From positions 1 to 24,403 of the forward strand of contig JANQGC010000092.1 in assembly GCA_028277515.1 (NCBI GenBank): a stretch of 24,403 nt of DNA, read 5' to 3'. Under the pieces are notes generated by a model. That model was not told the origin of the DNA. It did not search any database and saw only the letters and a program-made list of their open reading frames with translations. Origin of the DNA: Anaerolineae bacterium (GTDB lineage Bacteria > Chloroflexota > Anaerolineae > Promineifilales > Promineifilaceae). The position numbers were made by a program, and so were the translations under genes. This document shows positions 23,181 to 24,403 of this stretch, one piece after another. The first letter of the stretch is position 1; each line of letters starts with the position of its first letter.

Positions 23181-24403
23181 TTACCCTGTCGTTCCCAACA
23201 GGGTTCCTTTCGGCTGGGCCACGCGCACCTTCTCCTTGCGGGCATCAGGCCAGGCAGCGATAAGCGTGCCTAGAATAAAGATGAAACCGCCAGCCCAAAC
23301 CCAGTTGATCAGCGGGTTCAGATAAATGCGGAACGTTGCCGAATCCGGAGTCAAAGGCTCCCAATTGACCAGTAAGACATAAAAATCCTCACTAATCGTG
23401 GATCGTGCATTGGGAATGGTCATCGGCTGCATCGTCCGGGTATATAATTCAGACCGTGGTGCCAATGTCCGCACCAGATTGCCGTTCTCGTAAACATCGA
23501 CCGTTGCCTCGGTGATCAGCAAATCGTCTGGGCCATCATACCGTTCCACGGATTTGAAAACCATTTCGTAATTACCTAAAGTAACAGATTCGCCGGTGGC
23601 CAGACGTAATTGTGTCTCTTGTTGGAAAAGCTCCACGCCAATGACACCAAAGGCCATGACGAGCACGCCGATGTGGATCCAATAACCTCCGTAGCGACGC
23701 CGGTTTCGGGCCATCAAATTTGTATAGGCCGACCACGGTTTCTCGCCTCGTTTCATGCGCGCCCGGGTTCCTTTCCAAAATTCAAGTAATGTCAAGATGG
23801 TAGAAAAGCCCACAATCCAAAAGCCTAACAGCGCGCCCCAACTGCGCATGCCAAATGCAAACAAAATGACAGTAAACGCCGTAGCTGCAATGGCAGGCCA
23901 TAGGATGCCCATTTCAATACGCTTCAGGCTGGTCCGATACCACATGGTCAAGGGGGCAACACCCATCAATATCAGCAGGAGGGCAAATAATGGCGCTAAT
24001 GCCCGCTCATATACGGGTGGTCCAACAAATCCTTTTTCACCTGTAAACAACTCAGAGAAGATGGGATAGTAGGTGAAAAGGAAAACGACAGCCAATATGG
24101 CCAGAATTAAAAAGTTATTGTAAAGAAAAGCTGCTTCCCTGGAAAAGAAGGATTGGATACTATTATTGGAGGAGAGTTCTTCACGTCGCTTACTAACCCA
24201 ATAGACGGAAAGCAAAAACATAACGGTTATAAAGCCAAAGAATAAAGGGCCAATTGCTGACTGGGCAAAGGAATGGACAGAAGAAACGACACCGCTGCGT
24301 ACAACAAAGGTGCCCAAAATGACCAAGCAGTAGGTAAGAATGACCAGGACCATATTCCACATCTTGAACATATCCCGTTTTTCCTGGATCATGACCGAAT
24401 GTA
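23181..24403 (-). CDS. ccmF: CcmF heme lyase, C-terminal part (cut by window edge)
   Basis: About 406 residues are visible; the frame stays open to the right edge (HSV precedes the first Met at 24392), so roughly 250 N-terminal residues are missing. Family features: HSVMIQEKRDMFKMWN, then VRSGVVSSVHSFAQS (a heme-coordinating periplasmic His), several membrane helices, YGGYWIHIGVLVMAFGVIG (a second conserved His), a periplasmic beta-domain (~255-365), and a last helix ending in WPDARKEK. CcmF transfers heme from CcmE to apocytochrome c CXXCH. First visible gene of the ccm operon. Confidence 0.95.
   Translation of the reverse strand, partial: HSVMIQEKRDMFKMWNMVLVILTYCLVILGTFVVRSGVVSSVHSFAQSAIGPLFFGFITVMFLLSVYWVSKRREELSSNNSIQSFFSREAAFLYNNFLILAILAVVFLFTYYPIFSELFTGEKGFVGPPVYERALAPLFALLLILMGVAPLTMWYRTSLKRIEMGILWPAIAATAFTVILFAFGMRSWGALLGFWIVGFSTILTLLEFWKGTRARMKRGEKPWSAYTNLMARNRRRYGGYWIHIGVLVMAFGVIGVELFQQETQLRLATGESVTLGNYEMVFKSVERYDGPDDLLITEATVDVYENGNLVRTLAPRSELYTRTMQPMTIPNARSTISEDFYVLLVNWEPLTPDSATFRIYLNPLINWVWAGGFIFILGTLIAAWPDARKEKVRVAQPKGTLLGTTG

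Noticed and set aside
1..24403. tRNA, rRNA, riboswitch or CRISPR array
   Set aside because: Reading both strands I saw no tRNA cloverleaf, no rRNA motifs, no riboswitch core and no regularly spaced direct repeats; a covariance-model scan could still find a small RNA.

Overview
The window looks like a piece of a Chloroflexota genome (Anaerolineae or a relative). This is inferred from gene style, not from a marker gene. The style includes secreted proteins with Thr/Pro linkers and SdrD-B modules, large GT-C membrane proteins with C-terminal beta-sandwich modules, a LuxR-Kelch fusion, and a System I cytochrome c maturation cluster that includes a small zinc-ribbon protein. No rRNA, tRNA or CRISPR array was seen. 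Both edges cut genes: an RHS gene on the left and ccmF on the right.

Layout. (1) 5-5323 (-): a very large secreted RHS/YD-repeat protein. Its last 29 codons are read from an inverted copy of its own coding sequence, part of a ~100-bp inverted repeat at the window start (4-103 / 132-231). (2) 5324-5738: a regulatory region with two tandem CRP/FNR-like palindromes and a perfect 15-bp inverted repeat whose arms each carry a TTGACA box facing outward. (3) 5739-7641: a DUF4230 membrane protein (+), a flavin reductase-like protein (-) with a clear intrinsic terminator, and a four-helix membrane protein (+). (4) 7651-7785 and 19191-19322: two ~130-bp MITE/REP-like elements in opposite orientation, each between convergent gene ends, bracketing 11.4 kb. 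(5) 7793-15512 (-): a four-gene operon with a GT39-type membrane glycosyltransferase, a LysM/SdrD-B surface protein, a jelly-roll/SdrD-B surface protein, and a giant PTPS-related GT-C-like membrane protein. (6) 15569-19184 (+): a GT4 glycosyltransferase, a membrane-anchored helical-repeat protein, and a LuxR-TM-Kelch regulator with a -10 box placed for leaderless transcription. (7) 19364-24392 (-): ccmF (partial), ccmH, a TlpA/CcmG thioredoxin, a CcmI-like zinc-ribbon protein, a diheme cytochrome c, a REP-type hairpin and an EthD-family protein.

How it may work together. Region 5 reads as an envelope unit: two Thr/Pro-rich membrane-anchored surface proteins are co-transcribed with two polyprenyl-sugar-type membrane enzymes, and a cytosolic GT4 is divergent from them. 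A protein- or polymer-glycosylation role is inference. Region 7 is a normal heme-attachment line (CcmF/CcmH/CcmG) feeding a diheme cytochrome encoded in the same operon. That cytochrome seems to have Met at one heme and His at the other, and its cytoplasmic tail resembles the neighbouring CcmI-like protein. Across the window the palindrome ACGGCCGT is strongly over-represented, like a HIP1-type iterated palindrome.
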